Source: Streptomyces showdoensis
Lineage (GTDB): Bacteria > Actinomycetota > Actinomycetes > Streptomycetales > Streptomycetaceae
Reading direction: 5' to 3'
Assembly (NCBI RefSeq): GCF_039535475.1
Contig: NZ_BAAAXG010000021.1
Span: 1-64,000 of the forward strand
Length of the DNA stretch: 64,000 nt
Shown here: positions 27,999 to 37,105 of the stretch, in pieces
How positions within the stretch are numbered: position 1 is the stretch's first letter
Layout of the letters: the number at the start of each line of letters is the position of its first letter
Made by a program: the position numbers and the translations under genes
The notes under the pieces: generated by a model
Databases searched by the model: none
What the model was told of the DNA's origin: nothing
Seen by the model: only the letters and a program-made list of their open reading frames with translations

Positions 27999-28821
27999 TC
28001 CGTGGCCTCCCAAGATCCTGGGGAACGACGGGGCGAGTGGGCTTGTGCCATCTCCACCTGGGGCTTTTGCCTTTTGCCTCGGGCCCCATTTTAGGCAGGG
28101 GAGCGTTTTGAAGCACGCAAGCCCGGCACGGCCGCCTCTCACCCGACCTCCTGCGTCGTGCTTGCGGAGGCGAGCGCCCCCGCGGCCAGGGACCCCGCCG
28201 CCCAGCACAGGCAGGGCCCACCCCCCTTGCCGGCCGGTACGGAGGCCCCTGAAGGCCGGCGCCGTCTTCGAAGCGGTACGGGCGTGATGCCAGCTTGTCC
28301 TGCGGCAGGGTCTTCGGCGGTGCTTCCCGCAGCGGATCCGGCGGCCGGTCCACCTCACCCCACCCCGTCCTTTCGGCAGTCAGGCGGGCCTTGCGGCGTC
28401 GGGCCGCCGACGCGGTCCTCCTGGCCGTCTCTGCTCCTGTCCGCTGCGTGCGACGGCCCTGGCGCGGACGTCTACGGCCAGGCGGCCTGGCCCTCGCTGC
28501 CAGGCCAGGCCACTGCTTCAGCGGCAGCGTGATGCCGTCCGGCGCTCGCACTCTCACGCTCGTGCCCTTGGCCGCTGGTGCCCGCGCTCGCCCGTGCCCG
28601 CGCCGGCGCACGTGGAGTCGGCGGGTGTGAGGCCGGTGCCGGTGGCTGCCTCCGCCGTGAGACGGCCGATTCCCCGGTGCGAGGTTGACGGCCGCGGGGG
28701 GAAAGGGGGCGACCACGGGTCGTCGGAGGGCGCTGGATCGCTGGCCCTGGGCTGTGCTGCCGTATCCGTTTCTGGACGGGGCCCGCCCTCCCCGGCGGCT
28801 GCCGGGGGCGGAGTGTGGGTG
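27999..28821. other. Gene-poor stretch upstream of the phosphatase
   Basis: No supported gene was found on either strand. The frames are Pro/Arg-rich and lack motifs. The phosphatase promoter should lie in the left part. Confidence 0.3.
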
Positions 28822-29418
28822 TCAGCGGGCGATCGAGATCGCGAAGGGGGCGAATCCGCTGGACCGGATCACGTGCGGTACGAACAGTATCGCGGCTTCG
28901 GTGGCGCGGGCGGTCTGGATCCCGCCGAGGTCGGTGATCCATTCCTTGCGCCAGCCGAGGTCGGTGAGCAGTTCGCGGACCATCTGCTTGGCCTGCGCGT
29001 CGTCGCCGGAGAGGAAGACATCGGGCGCCCGGGTGAGTGTGTCGGGTGCGGTCATCACCGGGAAGAGCATGGTGTTGAGTGTCTTGACGACGCGTGTTCG
29101 GGGGAGTGCCTCCTGGAGTTGCTCGGCGAGGCTTGAGCCGGGGTAGACCAGGCCGGCGGGCAGTCCGTCGGGTCCGTCGACGGTGGCGTTGGAGACGTCG
29201 ACGAGGATCTTGTCGCGCAGTTCCTCCCGCAGGGCTGCGAGCCGCTCCAGCGAGCCGGCGCCCGGGGTGGCGTTGATGACGACCTGGGCTTTCCAGGCGG
29301 CGTCGGCAGCGGCGCCGGGCGCGCGGTCCGCCACGCTCACCTCATGCCCGGCCCGGGTGAGGGCTGCGGCCAGGCTGCTGCCGACGCGGCCGTTTCCGAG
29401 AACTGCAAGGGTGGTCAT
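28822..29418 (-). CDS. NADP-dependent oxidoreductase, F420/NADP reductase-like
   Basis: ATG 29418 starts MTTLAVLGNGRVGSSLAAAL, a Rossmann nucleotide-binding motif (G-x-G-x-V-G-x-x-L) at the extreme N-terminus. The next segments VSVADRAPGAAADAAW and VVKTLNTMLFPVMTAPDTLT match the F420-dependent NADP reductase/NADP-oxidoreductase coenzyme-binding family, in which a VKAFN-like segment is conserved. The protein has 198 residues, normal length. It follows the IMPase-like gene by 41 bp in the same direction, so the two are probably co-transcribed and under the divergent LysR regulator. Confidence 0.85.
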   Translation of the reverse strand: MTTLAVLGNGRVGSSLAAALTRAGHEVSVADRAPGAAADAAWKAQVVINATPGAGSLERLAALREELRDKILVDVSNATVDGPDGLPAGLVYPGSSLAEQLQEALPRTRVVKTLNTMLFPVMTAPDTLTRAPDVFLSGDDAQAKQMVRELLTDLGWRKEWITDLGGIQTARATEAAILFVPHVIRSSGFAPFAISIAR

Positions 29419-29459
29419 GGTGATCTGGTCCTTCCGTGTGTGCGGGCTGTGGTGTGCGG

Positions 29460-30278
29460 TCAGCGTGAGAGCGTGGCGACGGCCCCGGCGTGGACGCCGG
29501 GTGCGGCGGCCAGGAAGCTTTCGCTGTGCGGGGTCCACGGGCGGCCCTCGGCGTCGGAGACCTGTCCGCCGGCCTCGGTGACGAGCAGCGCTCCGGGCAG
29601 CAGGTCCGCGCGGGCGCCGGCGAACTGCCAGAAGGCGTCGATCCGGCCGGCGGCCACGTTCAGCAGGTGCAGGGTCGCGGGAACAGAGGTGCGGACGACG
29701 AGCGCGTCGAGGAGCATCGCGGTGATCGAGGAGCCGACGCGCCGCACGACCTTCTCGTTCTCCTGCGGCCGGGCCTGGCTGGTGGCCACGATGCCCAGGC
29801 CGAGGTCCGCGGTCGGGGAGACGTGCAGCGGCCGGCCATCGAGACGGGCGCCCGCGCCGGTGAGCGCGGTGTAGGTCTCACCGGTGAGCGGCAGGTGAAC
29901 CACGGTGAGCACCGGCTGGTTCTCACGCACGAGGGTGGCGGTCACCGCCCACTCCGGCAGGGCGTGCAAGTGGTTGACGTTGCCTTCGGCCGGATCCACG
30001 ACCCACCATTCGCCGGGCGGCAGCGCCCCGCCGTCCAGCTCGTCCTCCACCCAGCCGGCCTCCGGGCGCAAGCTCGTCAGGCGCGGGCGCAGGATGTCGA
30101 GGGCCGCGTCGTCGTTGGCGGCCAGCGCGCGCATCAGCTCGTCGCGGCTCTGGTAGCGGACCACCTCCCCGAACCGCTCGCGCAGCACCGAACCGGCCGC
30201 GCGCACGGCGGTCGCGGTCTGGGCCAGCAGGCCGGCGTCCGAGACGGACAGGTCAGTGGTCTGAAGAGTTTCGGACAT
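29460..30278 (-). CDS. Inositol monophosphatase family protein with altered metal motif
   Basis: ATG 30278 gives 272 residues, normal for the family of Mg-dependent phosphatases. The first metal motif is WVEDE (residues 77-81). The second motif reads WVVDPAEGNVNH (residues 92-103), where most members have D-P-x-D-G-T-x-N-F, so the second Asp is Glu and Thr is Asn. The C-terminal motif region GARADLLPGALLVTEAGG also lacks the usual W-D. The changes suggest a different substrate or weak activity, which is inference. It is divergent from a LysR gene and upstream of a Rossmann reductase. Confidence 0.8.
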   Translation of the reverse strand: MSETLQTTDLSVSDAGLLAQTATAVRAAGSVLRERFGEVVRYQSRDELMRALAANDDAALDILRPRLTSLRPEAGWVEDELDGGALPPGEWWVVDPAEGNVNHLHALPEWAVTATLVRENQPVLTVVHLPLTGETYTALTGAGARLDGRPLHVSPTADLGLGIVATSQARPQENEKVVRRVGSSITAMLLDALVVRTSVPATLHLLNVAAGRIDAFWQFAGARADLLPGALLVTEAGGQVSDAEGRPWTPHSESFLAAAPGVHAGAVATLSR

Positions 30279-30416
30279 GGCGGTGCTCCCGTGTGAGGAG
30301 GGGTGATGAGGCCGGTCGGGGCCGAACTGCGCTTTGCTTCCCGCGCCTTCGCCTCGAACGTATCCAGCCCCACCATTAACTTCAAATGCATGTAAAGCAC
30401 GACTAGCATTACTCGC
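30279..30416. promoter_or_regulatory. Divergent promoter region with TGCATG inverted half-sites
   Basis: The 138-bp divergent spacer is AT-richer than its surroundings. TGCATG at about 30388-30393 and GCATGCA at about 30416-30422 form a spaced inverted arrangement close to the LysR start. LysR proteins usually bind such dyads in the divergent region to control both sides. Confidence 0.4.
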
Positions 30417-31370
30417 ATGCAATTGGATTTGAATCTGCTCGCCGCCCTCGACGCGCTACTGGAGGAGGGAAGCGTGGCCGGGGCAGCAGCACGCCTGCAC
30501 GTCACCGCCCCCGCGATGAGCCGGAGCCTGGGCCGGATCCGGCGCACGACCGGGGACCAGATCCTGGTCCGCACCGGCCGCACGATGACCCCGACGCCGT
30601 ATGCGATCGCCGTCCGGGAACAGGTACACGAGCTGCTGCACCAGGTCCAGGGGGTGCTGGCACCCAGCCGGGAACTCGACCTGGCCACACTGGAGCGCAC
30701 CTTCACACTCCGCTGGCACGATTCCCTTGTCGCTCTGAGCGGCCCCGCACTGCTCACGGCCGTGCGCCGGCAGGCGCCGGGCGTGCGATTGCGTTTCGTC
30801 GCGGAATCGAGCACCGACACCCCCGAGCTGCGGCGCGGCGAGGTCGACCTGGAAGCGAACGCCAACAACCCGAGCGCACCGGACATCCGGGCCGAGACCG
30901 TAGGCGAGACCCCCCTCGTCATCGTCGTGAGGCAAGGGCACCCCCTCACCCGCGCCAGGACCCTCACCGCACAGCAGTACGCCGACGCCGAGCACGTCTC
31001 CGTCTCCCGACGCGGAAACCTCAGCAACGCCCTCGACGACGCCCTCGCACACCTCGGCCTCACCCGCCGCGTCGTGGCGACCGCGCCCACGGAAGCAGCC
31101 GCACTGGAGTTCGCGCGCGGCTCCGATCTCCTGATCAGCGTCCCCGAAGCCACCACACGCTCAGCGGCCGCCGACCCCGGCCTGGCCGTACTCCCCCTCC
31201 CACTCGAACTGCCGCCGGCACCGGTATACCTGTCGTGGCATCAGCGCTACGACACCGACCACGCCCACACCTGGCTGCGCGGGCTGGCACGCACCGCGCT
31301 GGCCACGTGCGCAGCGCCGCCCTCGGCGCCGTCCGGGCGCCTCACCCCTCCGCCCACACGATCACCTTGA
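30417..31370 (+). CDS. LysR family transcriptional regulator
   Basis: This 317-residue regulator has the N-terminal winged helix: MQLDLNLLAALDALLEEGSV, then AGAAARLHVTAPAMSRSLGR and LVRTGRTMTPTPYA, the LysR signature. The effector domain follows (DLATLERTFTLRWHDSLVAL, then HPLTRARTLTAQQYADAEHV). Length and order are standard. It is divergently transcribed from the IMPase-like gene and the reductase, its likely targets. The Pro-rich tail (TPPPTRSP) is an extension. The inducer is unknown. Confidence 0.93.
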   Translation: MQLDLNLLAALDALLEEGSVAGAAARLHVTAPAMSRSLGRIRRTTGDQILVRTGRTMTPTPYAIAVREQVHELLHQVQGVLAPSRELDLATLERTFTLRWHDSLVALSGPALLTAVRRQAPGVRLRFVAESSTDTPELRRGEVDLEANANNPSAPDIRAETVGETPLVIVVRQGHPLTRARTLTAQQYADAEHVSVSRRGNLSNALDDALAHLGLTRRVVATAPTEAAALEFARGSDLLISVPEATTRSAAADPGLAVLPLPLELPPAPVYLSWHQRYDTDHAHTWLRGLARTALATCAAPPSAPSGRLTPPPTRSP

Positions 31371-32087
31371 CGCCGCACCACGCTCGAGGCCGAGCAGCCC
31401 CCTGCACCTCACCAGGAATCTGCGCGGTTGATCGGCGGCATACGATTTCGGGTCCGGGTCGGTGTTCCGTGGCGGGATGTGCCCGTCGAGTACGGGCCGT
31501 GGGGCCGGGTCTGCGGCCTGTTCCGTCGGTGGCAGCGGACCGGCACACCTGGCCCCGGGTCCTGACCCGGCCAGGAGCGGCTGCGGTTGCCCCGGCGCTG
31601 TTCCGTTACGCGGTTCTGGCCGCGATGGCGGGTTGCCGTGCGCCTTGTTCGGATGGATGAAGGTCATGTCGGCCCCGGGCTGCACCCTCGAGGACCGCAA
31701 GGTGCTGCCGGCCTCCTGCTGGATCAGGCGTTCACCCTCGCGGAGCGGTCAGGTGTCGGCCGGCTCTCCTCTGGTCCCGGCCTGGTCGTGGTCCCGGCGG
31801 TATGCAGGGACCACGACCAGGCTGAGGGCCTACTCACCGCCGCTGCCAGTGGCGACGGTGAGGGTGATGAGGGCGAGGGCGGCGGTGGCGAGCTTGATGA
31901 CGCCGGCGGCGGGCCAGCCCTGGTTGAGAGTGCGGGCGGTGCCTCCCGAACCGGTCTCGGAACGCTGCTCTACGGCGTGGACAGGGCCAGTCCTTTGCCG
32001 CCAGGACTTTCGTCGGGCCGCTCGGGACTTTTGTCCCTTAGGCCGCCTTCGTATTCATGATCGACTTTATGTGACTGATCAACAGAT
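31371..32087. other. Gene-poor stretch, nothing supported
   Basis: Several overlapping frames exist but none has a ribosome binding site with recognisable protein text. The last 60 bp before 32088 are AT-rich and likely contain the promoter of the secreted-peptide module. Confidence 0.3.
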
Positions 32088-32103
32088 GCGTATATCCATA
32101 CGC
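32088..32103. promoter_or_regulatory. 6-bp inverted repeat before the secreted-peptide gene
   Basis: GCGTAT at 32088-32093 and ATACGC at 32098-32103 flank ATCC. The dyad lies 19 bases upstream of ATG 32123, in the place of an operator or the -10 region. Confidence 0.35.
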
Positions 32104-32122
32104 CTCGATGGGGGATTCTCAT

Positions 32123-32677
32123 ATGAACTCTGGCACCACTACGTCCCGTCGCACGTTCCGGACCGCTTGTGCCACCGTCCTCGCCACCTCCCTGCTGGTG
32201 GCCGTCGCGCCCGTCGCCTCGGCCGCCGGTGGGCCGGCTGCCGCGGCGAAGCCGGCGAACGCCGCCACGGTGGTGAACGTCGACGGGGGCGGCGCCTACC
32301 TCGACCTGGCCTCCGCCGGCTACACCTACGAGGAGGCCGTCGAGGCCTTCAAGGACTCCGCCGTCGTGACCGTCGTCCGGGGCGAGCTGCCCCGCGAGAA
32401 CGGCGAAGCCTCTTCCCGCGTGGCCCGGGGGGTGTCCCTCGGCTGCTACGTCTACGTCAAGCTGAGCAAGTCCCAGGCCAAGGCCGTGAACGCCGGTTCG
32501 GCCGCGACCGCAGCCGGGCTGATCGGGGTTATCACCGGCGGCATCGGCGCCGCCGTCGCGGCCGGTGTGTACGCGTACATGGTCTCGCTCGGCAACGAGG
32601 GCATCGACCGGTGCAAGAACGGCGTGGAGATGAAGTTCACCTACACGGGCAGGTCGGCCGGGGTGAAGTGCTACTGA
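32123..32677 (+). CDS. Secreted peptide with hydrophobic Gly/Ala hairpin (module A, first gene)
   Basis: ATG 32123 follows GGGGGA at good spacing and gives 184 residues. A clear signal peptide is present (RTFRTACATVLATSLLVAVA, cut near ASA-AG). The mature part contains LGCYVYVKLSKSQAKAVNAG, then a long Gly/Ala hydrophobic stretch (TAAGLIGVITGGIGAAVAAG) and a short tail with two Cys, ending VKCY. The stop overlaps the ATG of the next gene by one base, so the two are translationally coupled. A second module with the same plan (47754-48224, 47450-47734) lies in this window. The family is not recognised. A membrane-active peptide with its partner is an inference from layout. Confidence 0.8.
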   Translation: MNSGTTTSRRTFRTACATVLATSLLVAVAPVASAAGGPAAAAKPANAATVVNVDGGGAYLDLASAGYTYEEAVEAFKDSAVVTVVRGELPRENGEASSRVARGVSLGCYVYVKLSKSQAKAVNAGSAATAAGLIGVITGGIGAAVAAGVYAYMVSLGNEGIDRCKNGVEMKFTYTGRSAGVKCY

Positions 32678-32877
32678 TGGATAAGTCCGTCGTGCGCCGT
32701 CCCACCCCGCTCTCGACCGGGCTGGTCGTGGGCCTGTTCGTCCTCTTCGGGGTGCTCTCGTGTACTACATGGCGGTCCAGCGGGGATGGTCTGGCACAGA
32801 CGCTCGCGCTCTACCTGACGGTGGCCGTCCCCGGCTGCCTGCTGGTGCTCTGGCTCATGCGCCGCTGGCAGCGGTAA
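32677..32877 (+). CDS. Small membrane protein (module A, second gene), 66 aa
   Basis: The ATG shares its A with the stop of the secreted-peptide gene. The protein has two hydrophobic helices (STGLVVGLFVLFGVLSC and ALYLTVAVPGCLLVLWLM) joined by a short polar loop, and ends RRWQR, with both ends probably inside. Coupling to the secreted peptide suggests a protective or secretion role, as with immunity proteins, but sequence alone does not prove it. Confidence 0.75.
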   Translation: MDKSVVRRPTPLSTGLVVGLFVLFGVLSCTTWRSSGDGLAQTLALYLTVAVPGCLLVLWLMRRWQR

Positions 32878-33003
32878 CAGCGCGACCTGTCCGCACTACC
32901 TGAAGACGCGGCGCCACCACGGCGGCCCGCCGCTCCCTGAGCGGCAGCTGGCCGATCTCGTCGTCCTGCTGTATCGGGACGGCCTCGTTCTCCCCGGCGG
33001 CGA

Positions 33004-33036
33004 ACGTGGGCCCCGCCGGACCGGCGGGGCCCACGT
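33004..33036. terminator. Perfect 15-bp hairpin with 3-nt loop
   Basis: ACGTGGGCCCCGCCG at 33004-33018 pairs perfectly with 33022-33036, with loop GAC. It lies 127 bp after module A and could terminate it or act in both directions. Confidence 0.65.
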
Positions 33037-33636
33037 GGGAGTGGTGGACCACGGTGGCCGACTCCTCTTCGTGTGCGGGGGAGCCGGTCACCTGGGTGCT
33101 GGTGTCAGGTGGCCGGGGTGCAGGTGGTGCTGGTCTTCCTGCGGATGTACTGCTGCATTTCGACGACGTGGCGGGCGTGTACGCGTTGGAGGTCAGCGCG
33201 TTGCGCCCGTTCACGTTGTCGATGTGCATGATCGCGTCGAACGCGCGGCCGACCTGGTGGGTCGGCAGGCCACCAGGCGGGAGAGTGTCTGACGGCAGTT
33301 CGCCGCCGTCCGGGCAGCCGCAACGACGCGAAGGCCACCTCCGCCCTCACCAGGGAAGGCAGGACAGAGGGCCCGCGACCGCCGCCGGATGGACCAGGTC
33401 ACTGCTGACGCCTGCGCCGAAGCGCTACCACCAAGGTCAGGGCCGAGCAGTACGACACCGGCTACGTCCTGCGCCGCAGCATGTCCGCCAAGGTACTTCG
33501 CAGGAGGTCCGGACTTGTCCCACGGGGGGATGGCGGATCGCTGGGTGGGGCGCGTTGGTGGTCGTGGTTTCTGTCTTGTGATTCGGGGCGGGTGGTCGGG
33601 GCATACGGGGGGTTCGGAGGATGGGGAGGGTCTGGC
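33037..33636 (-). other. Degenerate sequence with reverse-strand gene fragments
   Basis: Reverse-strand pieces in different frames look protein-like: RAFDAIMHIDNVNGRNALTS (about 33180-33240) and ARHVVEMQQYIRRKTSTTCT (about 33115-33175). They probably come from one decayed gene. No family is recognised. Confidence 0.35.
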
Positions 33637-34467
33637 ATGGCTGTAAACGGGTCGTCGTGGGCTGCTGTGAGGCGTGGGGCACGGGGGGAGGTGATTCGTG
33701 CGGGTGCCCGGGCGGGTTTCGTGGCGCGGGGTGTGCTGTACCTGCTGGTCGGAGTCCTGGCCGTACGCATAGGAGTGACGGGCTCGAACGAGCAGGCCGA
33801 TCGGGGCGGGGCTCTCACCGAGGTCGCCGCGACACCCTTCGGGGCCGGGCTGCTGTGGGCGCTGGGTGCCGGGCTTGCGGGGATGGCGGTGTGGCGGCTC
33901 TGCGAGGCGCTGTTCGGCTCGGCGGGGCCCAAGGGCGGCAGTGCGGGCAAGCGCGCCCTGTCCGGCGTCCGGTGCGTGTTCTACGGGGTTTCCTCGTTTT
34001 TGGTCCTGGCTTTCGCGGCCGGTGACCGGGGGAGCGGGGCGGGTTCCACCGACCGGCAGAGCCGGGACGTCACCGGGCGCCTTCTGGCTCTGCCCGGCGG
34101 GCAGTGGTGGGTGGGCGCCGCGGCCGCGGGGTTTGTCGGCGCGGGTTTGTGGATCGCGGGCCGGGCGGTACTGCGCGCCTACCGCAAGCACCTGGCCTGG
34201 GGCGGGATGACGAAGCCTCAGCGGCGGTTCATGGACGTGACGGGAATCGGTGGAGGGGTGGGACGCGGGCTCGTCTTCGGCGCGGTGGGCTACTTCGGCT
34301 TGCGGGCGGCGGTCACCTTCGACCCGAAGGAGTCCAAGGGCATGGACGACGCCATCCGCTCTTTCGCCCAGACGCCTGTGGGGCCGTGGCTCTTGGTCGC
34401 CGTGGCCGTCGGACTCGTCCTCTTCGGTGTGTTCTCCTTCGGCCAGGCCAAGTGGCGCGACGTCTGA
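33637..34467 (+). CDS. DUF1206 family membrane protein
   Basis: ATG 33637 follows GGGAGGG and gives 276 residues. The protein is built of three repeats of two transmembrane helices, the DUF1206 plan. Repeats start with AGFVARGVLYLLVGVLAVRI, LSGVRCVFYGVSSFLVLAFA and GRGLVFGAVGYFGLRAAVTF, each followed by a second helix with a conserved Trp-rich or Gly-rich end. DUF1206 proteins are widespread in actinobacteria and their function is unknown. A terminator hairpin follows at 34479. Confidence 0.92.
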   Translation: MAVNGSSWAAVRRGARGEVIRAGARAGFVARGVLYLLVGVLAVRIGVTGSNEQADRGGALTEVAATPFGAGLLWALGAGLAGMAVWRLCEALFGSAGPKGGSAGKRALSGVRCVFYGVSSFLVLAFAAGDRGSGAGSTDRQSRDVTGRLLALPGGQWWVGAAAAGFVGAGLWIAGRAVLRAYRKHLAWGGMTKPQRRFMDVTGIGGGVGRGLVFGAVGYFGLRAAVTFDPKESKGMDDAIRSFAQTPVGPWLLVAVAVGLVLFGVFSFGQAKWRDV

Positions 34468-34478
34468 GCCCGCCCGCA

Positions 34479-34504
34479 CCCCCGGCGTAGTTTGGTGCCG
34501 GGGT
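34479..34504 (+). terminator. Stem-loop after the DUF1206 gene
   Basis: CCCCGGC (34480-34486) pairs with GCCGGGG (34497-34503) 12 bases after the DUF1206 stop codon. It is a short GC-rich hairpin without a U tract. Confidence 0.55.
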
Positions 34505-34525
34505 TGCGCGGCACGCTGAAGTCCT

Positions 34526-34804
34526 TCAGGACAGATGGTCGATGAGCCCGAGGCCCTGCGGGAGCTCCTCCAGGAACTCACGGCGGGCGGGGTTGGTCTC
34601 GGCAGCTGCCGTCTCCCCGAGCAGGGCGATCAGCTCCTGCTGCTGATCACTCGACAGCGTGCTGACCACGTGGGCGACGCCCTCCATGACCTTGACCGCA
34701 TCGTCCTGGTCCATCTGCTCGTCATCACTGCCGTCGATGAACCACAGGACATCGAACAAAGCCTCGGCCAAGGCGCGAGTCAGGGACGGGTACGAAGACG
34801 TCAC
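34526..34804 (-). CDS. Small helical hypothetical protein, 92 aa
   Basis: GTG 34804 is preceded by GGGAG at six bases and is preferred to the upstream ATG at 34852. The product is acidic and helical (LTRALAEALFDVLWFIDGSD, then VMEGVAHVVSTLSSDQQQEL and ARREFLEELPQGLGLID). It resembles short Streptomyces proteins of unknown role. No membrane segment or signal peptide is present. Confidence 0.7.
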   Translation of the reverse strand: MTSSYPSLTRALAEALFDVLWFIDGSDDEQMDQDDAVKVMEGVAHVVSTLSSDQQQELIALLGETAAAETNPARREFLEELPQGLGLIDHLS

Positions 34805-34999
34805 GACGGTCTCCCAGCAGATCGACGGCAGAGCCCGGCCATCCCACCACACACCACCGACAATTCAACTGGCATGACCCGGAACGTAAGGGCCCACCCC
34901 GGCATCGTAGGGCGCCCGGCCACCGCCTATTCAGCCGCTGCCCGGGCCCGCCGGTCAGCGGCGTGGCGGACCGTTTCCCCGGCGCGCGGCGGGGCTGTC

Positions 35000-36169
35000 C
35001 TACTCGGCCGGCAGACGGAGCATCGGTTCGAAGGCCGCGTCCTCCTCGCCCTCGACCGAAGGGAGGAAGCCGTCCGGGACGGTGCGGGCTGCCGTGGTGA
35101 GGAGGCGGGCCAGGACCTCGGGCTCGGTGGCCGGGGGGAGGCGGAGGGCGGCGAGGAGGTGGTCGCGGACCTCGGGGTGGTCCGGGTTGTCCTCGAGGTA
35201 GTCGGCGTTGAGCGAGGGGGGACGGAAGCCGGCCAGGGCGTCGCGCCAGGAGGGGAGGACGATGGCCAGGGTCAGGGCCTCGGCGAGGGACTCCGCGATG
35301 AGGGAAGCCTGGCCCTCGGAATCGGTGTAGAGGACGGGGCGGACGCGGTCGGAGCCGGCCGGGCCGCAGAGGTAGTGGGTGCCTCCCGCGTTGCAGCCGG
35401 CCACCGGTTCCACCGGGAGACCGGTCGGCAGGGCGATCGACTCGATGGGGTCGGTCCGCGTGAGGTCGAACTCACCGTCGCAGGCGAGGTACGCCTCGAG
35501 CGCAGGGTCGGCGGCGATCCGGCGGAGCAGGGCCTCGTCGGAGAGGGCGGCCGGGTTGAGGCCGCGGGCGGCTTCGGGGGTCAGGGGGTGGCCCGCGAGG
35601 ACGTGGCGGACGGTGTCGAGGGGGACGGGCCGCCCGTAGTCCTCCTCGAAGTGCGCCTGGACGGCCTCTGGGGAGCGGTCGGTGAGGAGGCGGAAAAGGT
35701 GTCCGGAGCCGTCCGGGTCCGGGCTGCCCGAGGGGAACTCGATGCCGGAGCCGGTGCGCCATGCGCTGCCGCCGGTCTCCCACCACAGGCAGGCGGTGAC
35801 CCGCGGGGCGCCGAGGCCCTCGTCGACGAAGGCCGGGTCGTCCAGGAGCGGGCGCAGCGCGACGGGCACCTCGTCGATGACACCGGGCCAGACCTGTTCG
35901 TCGTCCGTGCCGTACGGACTCATCTCCGACTCGTGGTCGAAGCCGCGGACGAGCACACCGGCCGGGGTGAAGAGGACGGAGAAGTCGTCACCCGAGCCGT
36001 TGTCCATCAGGGCCACCTCCGTCCCAGGCCCCCAGGTGGTGGAGAAGGAGTAGCGGGAGAACCGCGGGTCGCGGCAGATCGCCTGGTCCAGCACGGCCAG
36101 CGCACGCAGGTACGCGCGGAGCTCGGCGGGGTCGGGGAGGAGGGCGGCGGTCGTGTGCACGGTGTCCAT
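35000..36169 (-). CDS. Conserved hypothetical protein, 389 aa
   Basis: This soluble acidic protein (MDTVHTTAALLPDPAELRAY at the start) has a beta-rich N-terminal domain with SRYSFSTTWGPGTEVALMDN and FSVLFTPAGVLVRGFDHESE. An extended helical part follows with LTPEAARGLNPAALSDEALL and a C-terminal DPIESIALPTGLPVEPVAG region. The composition is normal and no frameshift is seen. The text resembles conserved Streptomyces hypotheticals, but no domain is named. Confidence 0.75.
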   Translation of the reverse strand: MDTVHTTAALLPDPAELRAYLRALAVLDQAICRDPRFSRYSFSTTWGPGTEVALMDNGSGDDFSVLFTPAGVLVRGFDHESEMSPYGTDDEQVWPGVIDEVPVALRPLLDDPAFVDEGLGAPRVTACLWWETGGSAWRTGSGIEFPSGSPDPDGSGHLFRLLTDRSPEAVQAHFEEDYGRPVPLDTVRHVLAGHPLTPEAARGLNPAALSDEALLRRIAADPALEAYLACDGEFDLTRTDPIESIALPTGLPVEPVAGCNAGGTHYLCGPAGSDRVRPVLYTDSEGQASLIAESLAEALTLAIVLPSWRDALAGFRPPSLNADYLEDNPDHPEVRDHLLAALRLPPATEPEVLARLLTTAARTVPDGFLPSVEGEEDAAFEPMLRLPAE

Positions 36170-36229
36170 GGGCTCATGTAAGCAGCAGGCACCGACATCC
36201 AGGGCGGCGGTTCGGCCCCACCCGCTCTC

Positions 36230-36439
36230 TCACTCAGGGAACGAAAAGCCCAGCTCACGCAGGCGGGGCAAACACACTGCGAGGCATTGCTCCACAAACA
36301 CGGCATCGGTTCGTACAAGGACGTCCTCGCGCAACGGCGCTCCACTGGCGACGAAGGTCCAAGGCTTGCCCCTCTCTGCCATCCGCTCAGCATCGGCCTT
36401 GAACAGCACCGTTACGCCCTGTTCAGCCAGTGCTTCCAT
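36230..36439 (-). CDS. Hypothetical protein, 69 aa
   Basis: ATG 36439 gives MEALAEQGVTVLFKADAERM, then GKPWTFVASGAPLREDVLVR and a C-terminal helix with two Cys. The nearest G-rich sequence is about 15 bases upstream, so the true start may differ. The product is compact and could be an immunity-like or fragment protein. The family is not recognised. Confidence 0.5.
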   Translation of the reverse strand: MEALAEQGVTVLFKADAERMAERGKPWTFVASGAPLREDVLVRTDAVFVEQCLAVCLPRLRELGFSFPE

Positions 36440-36625
36440 AATCGCGACGACGCTCTCCCCTCCCGAGGCGCCATCGGACGAACATACTCACTCCGGGCCG
36501 GACCCTGAACACCGCCCGCATGACCCAAAGTGACCGATCGGGGCGCTCTGAGCTGGAGTACGCGACACCTCAACATGCGAGCTCACCGGTCCCGAGGCCG
36601 TTTGAGCGGCAGCAGCCGCTGGTGT

Positions 36626-37105
36626 TCAGTCGGTCGTGAGCAGGGCGACCACGATGGCGTCGTCGCGGTGGGTCCCGCCGCCGTCGTTCTTGTCGAGCTC
36701 GCCGTCCTCGGCGGCGGCGACGAGAGCGTCCGCCAGGGCCTGCGGGTCGCTGGCGTGCTTCCGGCACAGGGCCTCCCAGACGTCCGGGTCGACCTGGTCG
36801 GAGATGCCGTCCGAGACCAGGAGGCCGAGCGGGACGTTCGCGGGGATCTCCAGCTAGCGGCACGTCATCTCGGTCGCCTGGGACAGTCCGAGCCGTGCCC
36901 GGTTGTCCTGGGTCTGCGCGATCTCCTCGGGCACGATCTGGATGCTGCGGCCGCCGTTCCAGCGCAGCCACTCGCCCATCGTCTGGTCCGAGCTCCAGAG
37001 GGTCAGTTCCTTGCCGTCCCAGCCATAGGCGTGGCAGTCGCCGATCCAGTGGACGCTGGTGGGAAGGCCCGGCTCGATCGAGGCGACGATCGCGGACCAG
37101 CCACC
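36626..37105 (-). pseudogene. PP2C-type phosphatase C-terminal fragment with in-frame stop
   Basis: The reverse strand reads VHWIGDCHAYGWDGKELTLW and GLSQATEMTCR, then a TAG stop at 36854-36856. It continues in the same frame as LEIPANVPLGLLVSDGISDQ and ends DDAIVVALLTTD at 36626. The pieces match the metal-binding GDCRAY and LLVSDGI-x-D regions of PP2C phosphatases. The 5' part is lost near 37105, where unrelated plus-strand text begins. Confidence 0.75.

Noticed and set aside
28472..28942. Reverse-strand 156-residue frame upstream of the oxidoreductase gene
   Set aside because: It is Arg/Pro-rich without motifs or a start signal, overlapping only non-coding DNA and the end of the reductase gene.
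14595..32086. TGATCAACAGA shared upstream of the small genes at 14678 and 32123
   Set aside because: An 11-base match between two places in 64 kb is expected by chance many times.
34535..36181. 548-residue plus-strand frame over two reverse-strand genes
   Set aside because: It is a GC-bias artefact. The reverse strand has better protein texts and start signals.
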